This document shows positions 1-7,510 of a stretch of 52,503 nt of DNA, piece by piece. The stretch covers positions 1-52,503 of IMG/VR virus record IMGVR_UViG_3300005436_000015; one strand, given 5' to 3'. The number at the start of each line of letters is the position of its first letter. Within the stretch, counting starts at the first letter, position 1. The notes under the pieces were generated by a model, which was not told where the DNA came from, did no database searches, and was given only the letters and a program-made list of their open reading frames with translations. The position numbers and the translations under genes are program-made. Source of the stretch: a virus.

Positions 1-100
1 GCGGGTGTCCCGCCTGGCGTCGTGCCCGGCGCGACCACGGTCGTCACCACGGCGACCACCACCGTCATCGCCCTCGGCGACGTGTACGCGGTCCAGGCGG
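1..100. repeat. Terminal direct repeat (circular junction), left copy
   Basis: These 100 bases are identical to positions 52404-52503. The capsid reading frame crosses the junction in phase (51480-52403 is 308 whole codons). The simplest reading is an assembly overlap of a circular or circularly permuted genome, not a biological end. The unique length would be 52,403 bp. Confidence 0.95.
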
Positions 101-489
101 CCCTGCCGCCGCGGTTCCGCAACGCCCCGGGCGCCGCGTGGGTGGCCAACGTGGCGATCATCAACAAGATCCGGCAGCTCGACACCGCGGGCGGTTCCAG
201 CTTCTGGACGAACCTCGGCAAGGGCCAGCCGGAGACGCTGCTTGGCGCCCCGATCTACGAGTCGACGACGATGGTCGGCACCGTCACCGCCGGTTCGCTG
301 GAGGCGATCTTCGGGGACTTCGGGCAGTACATCATCGTGGACCGCGTTGGGGTCAGCATCATCTATGACCCGTTGGTGCAGGGCACGGGCGGCATCCTGC
401 CGGCCGGGCAAGCTGGCTGGTATATGTTCTGGCGAACAGGCGCGAATCTCTCGACTGTCAACGCATTTAGGGTCATGAAGGGCGCGTAA
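1..489 (+). CDS. Major capsid protein, C-terminal part (HK97 fold)
   Basis: This is the C-terminal 162 residues of the capsid gene that starts at 51480; joined across the circular junction it gives about 470 residues. Codon 1 of the window is in frame with the end of the window. The segment carries the late part of an HK97-type capsid domain: a Gly/Pro-rich hinge after the ATGSG motif, then beta-rich sequence ending in an aromatic [10 protein letters not shown]-like strand and a short NAFRVMKGA tail. It forms the icosahedral shell. An in-frame GTG at 22 is not the true start. An HNH endonuclease gene follows 9 bases after the stop. Confidence 0.93.
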   Translation, partial: AGVPPGVVPGATTVVTTATTTVIALGDVYAVQAALPPRFRNAPGAAWVANVAIINKIRQLDTAGGSSFWTNLGKGQPETLLGAPIYESTTMVGTVTAGSLEAIFGDFGQYIIVDRVGVSIIYDPLVQGTGGILPAGQAGWYMFWRTGANLSTVNAFRVMKGA

Positions 490-545
490 TCTCGGGTATG
501 CTCTGTTCTGGCCGTCAGGAAACTGGCGGCCAGGACGGAGCACCC

Positions 546-1094
546 ATGAGAATGCAGGATCAGAAGTGCCTGGACTGTCCCAACCTCGTTGGGCCGAAAG
601 GCGGCAAGGGCCGCTGCCAGGGCTGCAATCAGCGCGTCCGCCGCGCAGCACTCATCGCGAGCCGGAAGCCTTGCACGCGCCTTGGCTGTAAGGGGTTCAT
701 AACCGCGCTTGGTTCTGCGGTGTGCGACATGCACCGCAACCGGATGCGCCGCACTGGTGACTACGGGCCACCTGGCCCGGTCATCGCGGCGCATGGCGAA
801 GGGTCAATCGACAAGGCGGGCTACCGCGTCCTGCGGTTTGGCACCTACCCGAACCGGCTGGACATTTACGAGCAGCGGCTCGTGATGGAGCGCGAACTCG
901 GCCGCCCGCTTGAGGACTGGGAGCACGTTCACCACAAGAACGGCATCCGGGACGACAACCGGCCGGAGAACCTCGAACTGTGGGCGAAGTGGCACCGCCA
1001 GCCTTTCGGCCAGCGGGTCACTGATCTTGTGGCGTTCGTGGTGGAGCACTACCCGGCCGAGGTCCGGCAGGCCCTGGCCGACAAGGAGGACTAG
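546..1094 (+). CDS. HNH homing endonuclease with Cys-rich N-terminus
   Basis: This 182-residue protein starts at ATG 546, preceded by GGAG; the open frame reaches back to 498 without a better start. Residues about 6-60 hold Cys pairs ([20 protein letters not shown]) suggesting one or two zinc-binding knuckles. Residues about 110-150 hold an HNH_3-type core: a [10 protein letters not shown] helix, then [19 protein letters not shown], with the His pair and Asn expected in the beta-beta-alpha metal fold. Such free-standing HNH genes nick DNA and spread between phages. It interrupts the head operon right after the capsid gene, where it is probably a recent passenger. Confidence 0.85.
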   Translation: MRMQDQKCLDCPNLVGPKGGKGRCQGCNQRVRRAALIASRKPCTRLGCKGFITALGSAVCDMHRNRMRRTGDYGPPGPVIAAHGEGSIDKAGYRVLRFGTYPNRLDIYEQRLVMERELGRPLEDWEHVHHKNGIRDDNRPENLELWAKWHRQPFGQRVTDLVAFVVEHYPAEVRQALADKED

Positions 1095-1310
1095 ATGGCA
1101 GCCAATTACGCCACCCAGGCGTTCACCTCGCAGCTCGCCTCCGGCGCGGCCTACTCGATCCAGCCCGGCGCCACGCTCGACACGGTGACCGACGCGGCGA
1201 AGATCGCGCTGTGGTCGGCGAACTTCACGGGCACGGCGCCGGTAGCTGGCGTGGGGAACGTGACCGGCGTGATGGCGGGCTACCTGGCCGCCTACCCGCG
1301 CGGGGCCTGA
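1095..1310 (+). CDS. Small virion-associated protein, paralog 1
   Basis: This 71-residue protein starts at ATG 1095, directly after the HNH stop. It has no recognised domain. It aligns along its length with the next gene: both begin MA-n-YA, share a QLASG motif near residue 15, contain a short Gly/Pro turn, and end in a -YL-A-P-G tail. The pair looks like an old tandem duplication. Its position just after the capsid gene suggests a head-associated role such as decoration or maturation, which is inference. Confidence 0.7.
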   Translation: MAANYATQAFTSQLASGAAYSIQPGATLDTVTDAAKIALWSANFTGTAPVAGVGNVTGVMAGYLAAYPRGA

Positions 1311-1311
1311 C

Positions 1312-1524
1312 ATGGCAAACCGGTACGCCCTGACGACGTTCAATATCCAGCTGGCGTCGGGCAGCCACACGGTGATCGAGGGCAGCCTGCGCGACAGCAC
1401 GCACGGCGCGGTGACGGGCGCTTCGGCGCTGTTCGGGACGGTGCCGCCGGTGCTGGGCCAGGGGCACGTCAACGACAAGCTGTTCGCCTACCTCCAGGCG
1501 AACCCGAAGGGGCCTGGTGAGTGA
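1312..1524 (+). CDS. Small virion-associated protein, paralog 2
   Basis: This 70-residue protein starts at ATG 1315 or the in-frame start at 1312 (1 base after the previous stop). It is a diverged copy of the preceding gene, sharing the YA-TTF-QLASG start and the FAYLQANPKG end. Its stop TGA (1522-1524) overlaps the next ATG by one base, so the genes are translationally coupled. The function is unknown; a head-associated role is inferred from position. Confidence 0.7.
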   Translation: MANRYALTTFNIQLASGSHTVIEGSLRDSTHGAVTGASALFGTVPPVLGQGHVNDKLFAYLQANPKGPGE

Positions 1525-1775
1525 TGTCTACGTGGGTAGCGCAGGACAACTTTGTCGGCGAGACGCCGGACGGCGCCTGGCTGACGGTGCAGAAGGGGCA
1601 GGCGTTCCCGGACGGTCATCCGCTGGTGGTGCTGGACCGGGACGCGGCGGAGGCTGCGGCGAAGGACGGGGTGTCGCGTACCTCGCTGTTCGCGCCGATG
1701 GACATGGGCGGCGAGGAACCCGAGCCGAAGGCGAAGGCCGCGGCGAAGCCCGCAGCGAGCCGTAAGGGTTCCTGA
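1524..1775 (+). CDS. Small acidic/Lys-Ala tailed virion protein
   Basis: The protein has 83 residues from ATG 1524, which overlaps the previous stop; a GTG at 1521 is an alternative. It has a short folded N-terminus (WVAQDNFVGETPDG, then a hydrophobic VVLDRDAAEAAA helix) and a disordered, Lys/Ala/Glu-rich tail. Short proteins of this form often lie next to capsid or major tail genes in actinophages. A similar small gene precedes the major tail gene at 11922. The function is unknown. Confidence 0.65.
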   Translation: MSTWVAQDNFVGETPDGAWLTVQKGQAFPDGHPLVVLDRDAAEAAAKDGVSRTSLFAPMDMGGEEPEPKAKAAAKPAASRKGS

Positions 1776-2095
1776 TGCCTCTCCGCAACGGCGACACGAT
1801 CTGGGAGACGGTGACCCCTACCCTGCTGGTGAACTCGCCGGTGACCGGCCCGTGGGTGGAAACGTCGGGGGTCACGCAGGCCATGGGCTGGCTGGCGGTG
1901 GCCGGGGGCACGACGGTGGTCACTGTCGAGTACGGCACGGACGGGAGCACGGCGGACGCGGATTTCACGCCGGTGACGATCGCGGCGGGCGCCAACGTGC
2001 CGTTCAACCTGTACGGCCGGTTCGCGCGGGTGCGGATCGTGCAGTCGGCCGCGGACGCGACGAAAACCAAGCTCTACCTCTGTGCGAAGGCGTGA
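1775..2095 (+). CDS. Putative virion protein, beta-rich
   Basis: This 106-residue protein starts at ATG 1775, with a TGATG overlap on the previous stop. The sequence is beta-rich with no membrane segment: alternating Val/Thr strands and a VRIVQSAADATKTKLYLCAKA end that resembles a small jelly-roll or Ig-type domain. It is probably a head decoration or adaptor-associated protein, by position only. Confidence 0.65.
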   Translation: MPLRNGDTIWETVTPTLLVNSPVTGPWVETSGVTQAMGWLAVAGGTTVVTVEYGTDGSTADADFTPVTIAAGANVPFNLYGRFARVRIVQSAADATKTKLYLCAKA

Positions 2096-2099
2096 TCTT

Positions 2100-2597
2100 A
2101 TGCCGTATTACCCGCCGGACAGCGCGCCGGAAGTCCCGCCGATGATGCCGCAGGCGGGCACTCCCGGCCCGGCGCCGGTGCCCTACGGCGGCCCGTCGTT
2201 CGCGCTGGCCCCGGACTCGGGTGCCCCGCTGCCGGATGTTTCCCTGGCCTCCCCGCCGGGCGGTGAGGTGATGAGCACGGTGCCGGGCGCGTCGCCGCTG
2301 GCCGCCCCGAACGTGAACCCGTACGAGCCGGGCAGCGTGTCCCCGGTCATGTTCGATGCTGACGCGGACCCCGGTGGCCGGGACATCGTGTCCGGGACGG
2401 TCGCGGGCGCGGTGGCGGCGGCGGAGGCCCGGTTCGGCGAGCTCCAGGGCGACACCTTCGGCCAGGGCTCGCACATCGGGGACATCATGACCCTCCCGCC
2501 GTCGCCGCTTGACCCCGGTGTCGGCTCACTCGGCACAACGCTGCCGTCCGGCGCCTACTACGACCCGCCGCGGAACTACGGAGATGAGCCGCAATGA
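2100..2597 (+). CDS. Proline/Gly-rich putative virion protein
   Basis: This 165-residue protein starts at ATG 2100, five bases after the previous stop; an in-frame GTG at 2082 would overlap that gene. It is low complexity and Pro/Gly/Ala-rich, with one helical stretch (GAVAAAEARFGELQG) near the middle. It ends with an ATGA overlap on the next gene. No domain is recognised; it is probably disordered and part of the capsid-associated block. Confidence 0.6.
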   Translation: MPYYPPDSAPEVPPMMPQAGTPGPAPVPYGGPSFALAPDSGAPLPDVSLASPPGGEVMSTVPGASPLAAPNVNPYEPGSVSPVMFDADADPGGRDIVSGTVAGAVAAAEARFGELQGDTFGQGSHIGDIMTLPPSPLDPGVGSLGTTLPSGAYYDPPRNYGDEPQ

Positions 2598-2881
2598 TCA
2601 CTCCTTCTGACAGCCCGTCGAGCCCGTCGAACTATGCGGGTGTGGCGGTGCAGCCGGTGAACATCCAGGCGCCGCTTCAGTCCGATGAGATCATGTCGGC
2701 GTTCAGCTCGGCGAACGCTGAGGGCGGCGGCGGGGTCCTGTACCCGGTGTCGCCGCGGATCGCTGATGCGCGGACGCTGCTGGAGTCGCCGCAGGGGTTC
2801 GGCCTGGACGGATTCGACATCACCGGCGGGTTCCACGGCGACTGGCCCGCCAACGTTGAGCCGGACGTCGCCGGGCCCTGA
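2594..2881 (+). CDS. Small Ser/Pro-rich putative virion protein
   Basis: This 95-residue protein starts at ATG 2594, overlapping the previous stop, and its own stop overlaps the ATG of the glycosyltransferase gene by one base. It has a Ser/Pro-rich start and a Gly-rich middle. No domain is recognised. The tight overlaps on both sides support a real, coupled gene. Confidence 0.6.
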   Translation: MITPSDSPSSPSNYAGVAVQPVNIQAPLQSDEIMSAFSSANAEGGGGVLYPVSPRIADARTLLESPQGFGLDGFDITGGFHGDWPANVEPDVAGP

Positions 2882-3534
2882 TGCCTGATCACGCTGTTAT
2901 CGGCTACGTCCACCCCGGGTTCGTCCGCGCCGAGTTCTGCGCGTCGCTGCTGTCCGCCGTCATGGAAGGCAGCACGCCGCTGGACACGGTGCTCACCTAC
3001 GCCAGCGGCCCGAACATCAGCACGCCGCGGAACCTGGTCGTCGATGAGTTCCTGCGGCAGCAGCGGGCACCGTGGCTGCTGATGGTGGACACCGACATGG
3101 TGTTCTCCGGCAGCGCCCTGGACCGTCTCATCGCCGCCGCCGACCCGGTGAAGCGGCCGCTGGTCGGCGCGCTGTGCTTCTCACCCGCCGCAGGTGAGGT
3201 GCGCCCGACGATGTACGAGATCACGCAGAAGGAATCCGGGGCGCTGGGGTTCGCCCACCTCCAGACGTGGCCGGAGGACACCTGCGTGCAGGTCTCCGCG
3301 ACTGGGACCGGGTTCCTGCTGATGCACCGCGGCGCACTTGAGCGTGTCGCCGCCTTCAGCAAGGACGCGGCGGCGCCGTGGTTCCGTGAGACGCCGGTCG
3401 GGGAGCCGCTGAAGCTGATGGGCGAGGACATGACGTTCTGCCTGCGCGCGGCCGCGGCGGGCATCCCCGTGCACGTCCACACGGGCGTTCAGGTCGGTCA
3501 CATGAAACCGGAAATGCTCGGCAAGGTCACTTAA
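2881..3534 (+). CDS. Glycosyltransferase family 2-like protein (GT-A fold)
   Basis: This 217-residue protein is likely a nucleotide-sugar-dependent glycosyltransferase. It has a Rossmann-like start (GYVHPGFVRAEFCASLL), a conserved RNLVVDEFL helix, a DTDM motif at residues about 69-72 (the DxD metal and nucleotide-sugar site), an acceptor-side segment GTGFLLMHR, and a GEDMTFCLRAAAAG motif where the acid of a GT-A enzyme is expected, followed by a VGHMKP end. It sits inside the head gene block with one-base overlap to its neighbour. It could modify capsid or tail fibres, or host surface sugars; the target is inference. Confidence 0.82.
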   Translation: MPDHAVIGYVHPGFVRAEFCASLLSAVMEGSTPLDTVLTYASGPNISTPRNLVVDEFLRQQRAPWLLMVDTDMVFSGSALDRLIAAADPVKRPLVGALCFSPAAGEVRPTMYEITQKESGALGFAHLQTWPEDTCVQVSATGTGFLLMHRGALERVAAFSKDAAAPWFRETPVGEPLKLMGEDMTFCLRAAAAGIPVHVHTGVQVGHMKPEMLGKVT

Positions 3535-3546
3535 GGAGATCGGGTC

Positions 3547-4035
3547 ATGCCCATCAGCGAGGTTTACACTGCCCGTTCCGGGGCCGTGACCGTCAACGCC
3601 AGCACCGCGACGCCGCTGCATTCGGTGGTCGCCACGGCGACGTTCCGCGCGTGGGCGGTCGGCGTCCGGGTCAACATCGTGTCGACCACGGCCGCGGCCG
3701 GGAACAACGTCCTGTTCCAGCTGGCCCGGCCCGGTAACACCGCGACCGGGACGACGTCGACGCTGCTGCCGGTGCCGCATGACTTCTCGGCCCCGGCGTC
3801 GCTGCTGACGAACTACACGGCGTGGTCGACGGCGCCGACGCTGGGCGTGGTCGTGTGGGAGCAGGAACTCCCGTTCACCACGGGCTCGAGCTGGGAGGAG
3901 TTCCCGCCGTCTGGCTATGAGTGGCAGATCCCGAACATCGCGAACGCGGCGGCGAACATGGGCCTGCACATGTTCGTGACCTGCTCGGTGGCGAACTCCT
4001 CGGTGTTCCAGACTGACATCGTCTGCTCGTACTGA
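3547..4035 (+). CDS. Putative virion/decoration protein, beta-rich
   Basis: This 162-residue protein starts at ATG 3547, with an AAGGAG-type ribosome site (3534-3539) just upstream. The sequence is almost all beta-prone (Val/Thr/Ala) with Trp-rich loops, no signal peptide and no membrane segment. It resembles small jelly-roll head or fibre proteins. It is followed after three bases by another protein of the same general type. Confidence 0.65.
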   Translation: MPISEVYTARSGAVTVNASTATPLHSVVATATFRAWAVGVRVNIVSTTAAAGNNVLFQLARPGNTATGTTSTLLPVPHDFSAPASLLTNYTAWSTAPTLGVVVWEQELPFTTGSSWEEFPPSGYEWQIPNIANAAANMGLHMFVTCSVANSSVFQTDIVCSY

Positions 4036-4038
4036 GCC

Positions 4039-4620
4039 ATGCCGTCGACGCTGTGGTCTGCGCCTGCTGCGGTAGGCAACAACCAGCCGTTCGTCCAGTC
4101 CACGATCACGGCTGCGGTGCTGGATGTCACGCCTGCGGTGTGCGAGATCCCGGCCGGGATGCTGAACCTGGGCACCCGCGTGCGGATCATCGCGTGGGGT
4201 TCGTACATCGCCACCACGACCGCGTCGACGATCGCCTGGGGTTTCTACATGAACAACCCGGGTGTGTCGATCCTGACGACGCCCGCGGTGCTGACTATCG
4301 GCCCGGCGGTTACCTGCGTGGCATCAACGATGCCGTGGATGCTCGAGTACTGGGGTGTGATCGCGGCGGTGTCCACGACCGCGGGCACGGCAGGGTCGAT
4401 CGTCGGCCGCGGGCGCCAGTCGTCCCCGGCCACCAGCTGGGTCACGGCCCCGTCTGAGGCCATCGCCCCCCAGACGGTGGGTGCGCAGACGGTCGCGCAG
4501 ACCGCCACCGGGATGATCACCTACAACAGCCAGTGCATCCTCGTCGGCGCCACCGTCACCACGGCGACCGGGCTGACCAGCATCACGACCAACGAGCTGA
4601 CCTGCGAGATCCTCGGGTGA
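4039..4620 (+). CDS. Putative virion/fibre protein, beta-rich
   Basis: This 193-residue protein starts at ATG 4039. It is beta-rich with repeated Thr/Val strands and a central AWGFYMNNPGVSILTTPAVLTIGP segment typical of virion surface proteins with a jelly-roll form. It has no membrane or signal segment. It lies between another beta-rich protein and the long repeat protein. Function is inferred from location. Confidence 0.62.
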   Translation: MPSTLWSAPAAVGNNQPFVQSTITAAVLDVTPAVCEIPAGMLNLGTRVRIIAWGSYIATTTASTIAWGFYMNNPGVSILTTPAVLTIGPAVTCVASTMPWMLEYWGVIAAVSTTAGTAGSIVGRGRQSSPATSWVTAPSEAIAPQTVGAQTVAQTATGMITYNSQCILVGATVTTATGLTSITTNELTCEILG

Positions 4621-4654
4621 GCCCGCCCGCCTGACCGGAGGGCGGTGAACCCGC

Positions 4655-7510
4655 ATGGCGGTCTCCGCCGCGTCGTTCAGCACGGCCTCCACCCCATCCT
4701 CGACGGTCAGCGCCCCGGCCCCCGCCGGGACTGCCGCGGGCGACCTGCTGCTGATCTGGGTGGTCTCCCAGGCCGCCGCGATGACGTTCAGCGTCACCGC
4801 GGGCTCGTCGGGATGGAACGCGGTCACCGCCGCGACCGGGCAGAACTTCTCAGCGCAGCTGCTGTGGAAGGCTGCCGACTCCACTGACGTGTCCCTGTCC
4901 GGTTCCGCCGGGTCGTACACGGTCACAGCGTCGGTGCTGCACTCCATCGCCGGGATCATCGCCCTGGCCCCCGGCGCGTCGTTTGACCCGTCCACCCCGG
5001 CCAGTTCCGGGCAGCTCCTGGCCGCGGCAGCCCTCACGTACCCGGTGACCGGGGTCACGACCGTCACCCCCGGGGACACGCTGCTGCTGTTCGCCGGGGC
5101 ACGGTGGAATTCCGGGGCGACCGGGACCATGACCCTGCCGGGGGGCTGGGCCGCGGCGGTCGCGGAGCTGGACACCACGGTTGCTGCCGCGGCGAACGTC
5201 GGCGTGATGCTCGGCACGCAGGTGCAGGGGTCGGCCGGGGCGACGGGCACGCAGACGGTAACGCTGTCCCTGTCCGTTGACGGCGGCGGCCTGCTGGTGG
5301 CCCTCACCCAGCCCACCGCGGTGCCCAGCGCGCCGGTGTACGGGCCGGGCTGGCACCCGGGCCAGGGCCTGCCGGGCCTGCCGGGCGCCACGCCGTTCTG
5401 GTCCCCGCCGTCCGCGCAGGTGCCCCCGCCGCCTGCCGCGCCGCCCGCGTTGCCGCCGCCGCTGCCGCTCCCGTCGTTCCCGCGGCGGCTGCTATCACGC
5501 GCCCGGCTGGGCCCGCTGGGAACGTGCGCGGCGGGCATCGCCGTCGCCGCGGGCCTGGTGCAGGCTCCCGCTGCCCACCGGCCGCCGGTCCCGGTATCCC
5601 GCCAGGTCCCGGCCCGCGCGAAGGTGGGCCCGCAGGGCCGCACCGCGGGCGGCATCGCCTCGGCCACCGTCACGCCGCTGGGCACACCAGCCCGGCCGCA
5701 GCCGTTCATCTTCCGGTCCCCGGCCCGGGCCCGCGCCCGGCTGGGTGCCGCGGGCAGGCCAGCGGGCGGCATCGCCTCGGCGATCGTCACCCCGCTGGGC
5801 TCAGGGTCCCAGCCTGCGCCGCGCCCGGTGCTCACCCACCCGGCGCCGAGGCGCGGCCTGGCTGGCCCCCGGTCCCGTAACGCGGGCGGCATCGCCAGCG
5901 GCATCATCACCCCGCTGGGCACGCCCGGCCCGTCCTGGCGCCCGCAGCCGCGCAGGCCCGCACCCGGCCGCGCGGTCTGGCGCGGCGGAGCGGGCCCGCG
6001 GCCCGCTGCGGGCGGCCTGTGGGTGCTCGCGCAGCAGGTCACCGGCTCCACCGCGGCGGCACTTAACACGCCGCAGATCACCATCGCCACCGGCAGCGGG
6101 TCATTGCTGACGGCGATCTTCGCCCGGTCCGGCGGCCAGAGCACCGGCGCGATGACATCGGTCACCGACTCGGCCGGGAACACGTGGGCGCACGCAGCCA
6201 GCGGTGCCATCTCCGGCGGCGCGCAAACCAGGATCGAAATCTGGTATGCGCTGAACGCCGCTCCCGTCGCGTGGGTGCAGGGCAACTCGGCCACCTCGCA
6301 GGTCTACGCCTGGAACGTCCAGGAGTGGACGGGTGCCACCAGCCAGGCCCTCGACGTGGTCAGCCCCACCTATTCGGGCACGACCGCCACCGCCACCGTT
6401 GACACGCCCACGATCGCCACCACCGGCGGCACGGACCTGGTGATCGCGGGCATCGCGTACCCGATCACCACCGGCGCCCTCAACAGCTCCGGGTGGACGG
6501 CGCTCACCAATTTCGACCAGGCCTCACAGTCCGGCCGCGCCGCGTACAACGCGGGCACCGGCGGTGCCGGGGCACCGGCCGGGAACTACTTCGCGGAGTG
6601 GCTGCTCGGCCTCAGCGGGAACACCGGCACGTTCACCGTCTCGTTCACCGGGACACTGACCGCCGCCGCGTCCGCTCCGCAGGCGTACCAGCATTCCCCG
6701 GTCCTGCCGAGATCCCCGGCTCCCCGCCGGGCACTGTGGCGCGGCCTGGCGTCGCAGGTGGTCACCCCGCTGGGGTCGCTGCAGGCACGCCGTCCCGTCG
6801 TCATCGCCCCGCCCCGCCGGACCCGGGCCACGACCGGCCACGGGCAGACCGGCGGCGGGAACGCCGGGCCGCCAGCGGTCGCGCCCCCCGCGCCGCAGGC
6901 GTACCAGCGGCCCGCCCCGCAGATCCGCAGGCCACCGCCGCGGCCCGCCGTCTGGCACGGGAACGCGGGCCCGCAGCCCGCCGCGGCGGCGTTCGTCTCA
7001 CGGCAACCGCTGCCATTGCCGCGCTCCCGCCCGGGGCGCCGCGCGGTCTGGCACGGGAACGCCTCGCAGGCAGTGACACCGCTGGGCACCCCGGCGCGGC
7101 GTCCCGGCCCGCAGATCACCAGCAGGCCGCGCGCACGTGCGGTGTGGCATGGCGGCGGCGGCACAGCAGCGCCGGGCATCGCGCCGCCGCCGAAGTGGCG
7201 CAGGCTCCCGGACCGCAAGCCCGCGCAGCGGGCCGTCGTCAGGCGCGGCATAGGCCTGGCGAACATCCTGCCGCCCGCGTTCACCATCGGCTCGCTGACA
7301 GCCTCGACGGCGCCGGGCAGCACCCTGACCGCTGCAGGCGCCGCCAGCGCCCTGACCGCAGCCACCGCGCCCGGCGCCGCCCTCACTGCGGCGACGGACG
7401 GCGCGGCGCCGCAGGCCGCGCAGTACCAGGCGGTCTACGCGGCCACCTACGGGGCGCCCCTGTCGGGGACGCTCACCGCTGCTGACGCCAGGACGGGAGG
7501 GCCGGGCTAG
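4655..7510 (+). CDS. Large virion protein with two beta domains and Pro/Arg-rich repeats
   Basis: This 951-residue protein starts at ATG 4655. Residues about 1-225 form a Ser/Thr/Ala-rich beta domain. Residues about 240-455 are Pro/Arg-rich and contain a repeated GGIAS-x-VTPLG motif with period 117-120 bases (copies at about 5645, 5762 and 5882). Residues about 455-675 form a second beta domain (concanavalin or jelly-roll-like). Residues about 675-870 have more basic repeats, including RAVWHGNA and VTPLG units. The C-terminus is Ala/Thr-rich. No catalytic motif is evident. It is probably a long flexible fibre or appendage on the virion. Copies of the linker repeat could recombine. Confidence 0.7.
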   Translation: MAVSAASFSTASTPSSTVSAPAPAGTAAGDLLLIWVVSQAAAMTFSVTAGSSGWNAVTAATGQNFSAQLLWKAADSTDVSLSGSAGSYTVTASVLHSIAGIIALAPGASFDPSTPASSGQLLAAAALTYPVTGVTTVTPGDTLLLFAGARWNSGATGTMTLPGGWAAAVAELDTTVAAAANVGVMLGTQVQGSAGATGTQTVTLSLSVDGGGLLVALTQPTAVPSAPVYGPGWHPGQGLPGLPGATPFWSPPSAQVPPPPAAPPALPPPLPLPSFPRRLLSRARLGPLGTCAAGIAVAAGLVQAPAAHRPPVPVSRQVPARAKVGPQGRTAGGIASATVTPLGTPARPQPFIFRSPARARARLGAAGRPAGGIASAIVTPLGSGSQPAPRPVLTHPAPRRGLAGPRSRNAGGIASGIITPLGTPGPSWRPQPRRPAPGRAVWRGGAGPRPAAGGLWVLAQQVTGSTAAALNTPQITIATGSGSLLTAIFARSGGQSTGAMTSVTDSAGNTWAHAASGAISGGAQTRIEIWYALNAAPVAWVQGNSATSQVYAWNVQEWTGATSQALDVVSPTYSGTTATATVDTPTIATTGGTDLVIAGIAYPITTGALNSSGWTALTNFDQASQSGRAAYNAGTGGAGAPAGNYFAEWLLGLSGNTGTFTVSFTGTLTAAASAPQAYQHSPVLPRSPAPRRALWRGLASQVVTPLGSLQARRPVVIAPPRRTRATTGHGQTGGGNAGPPAVAPPAPQAYQRPAPQIRRPPPRPAVWHGNAGPQPAAAAFVSRQPLPLPRSRPGRRAVWHGNASQAVTPLGTPARRPGPQITSRPRARAVWHGGGGTAAPGIAPPPKWRRLPDRKPAQRAVVRRGIGLANILPPAFTIGSLTASTAPGSTLTAAGAASALTAATAPGAALTAATDGAAPQAAQYQAVYAATYGAPLSGTLTAADARTGGPG

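Noticed and set aside
4324-6294. 656-residue minus-strand frame
   Set aside because: It is complementary to the repeat protein and follows its codon pattern; composition is low-complexity and no start signal is seen.
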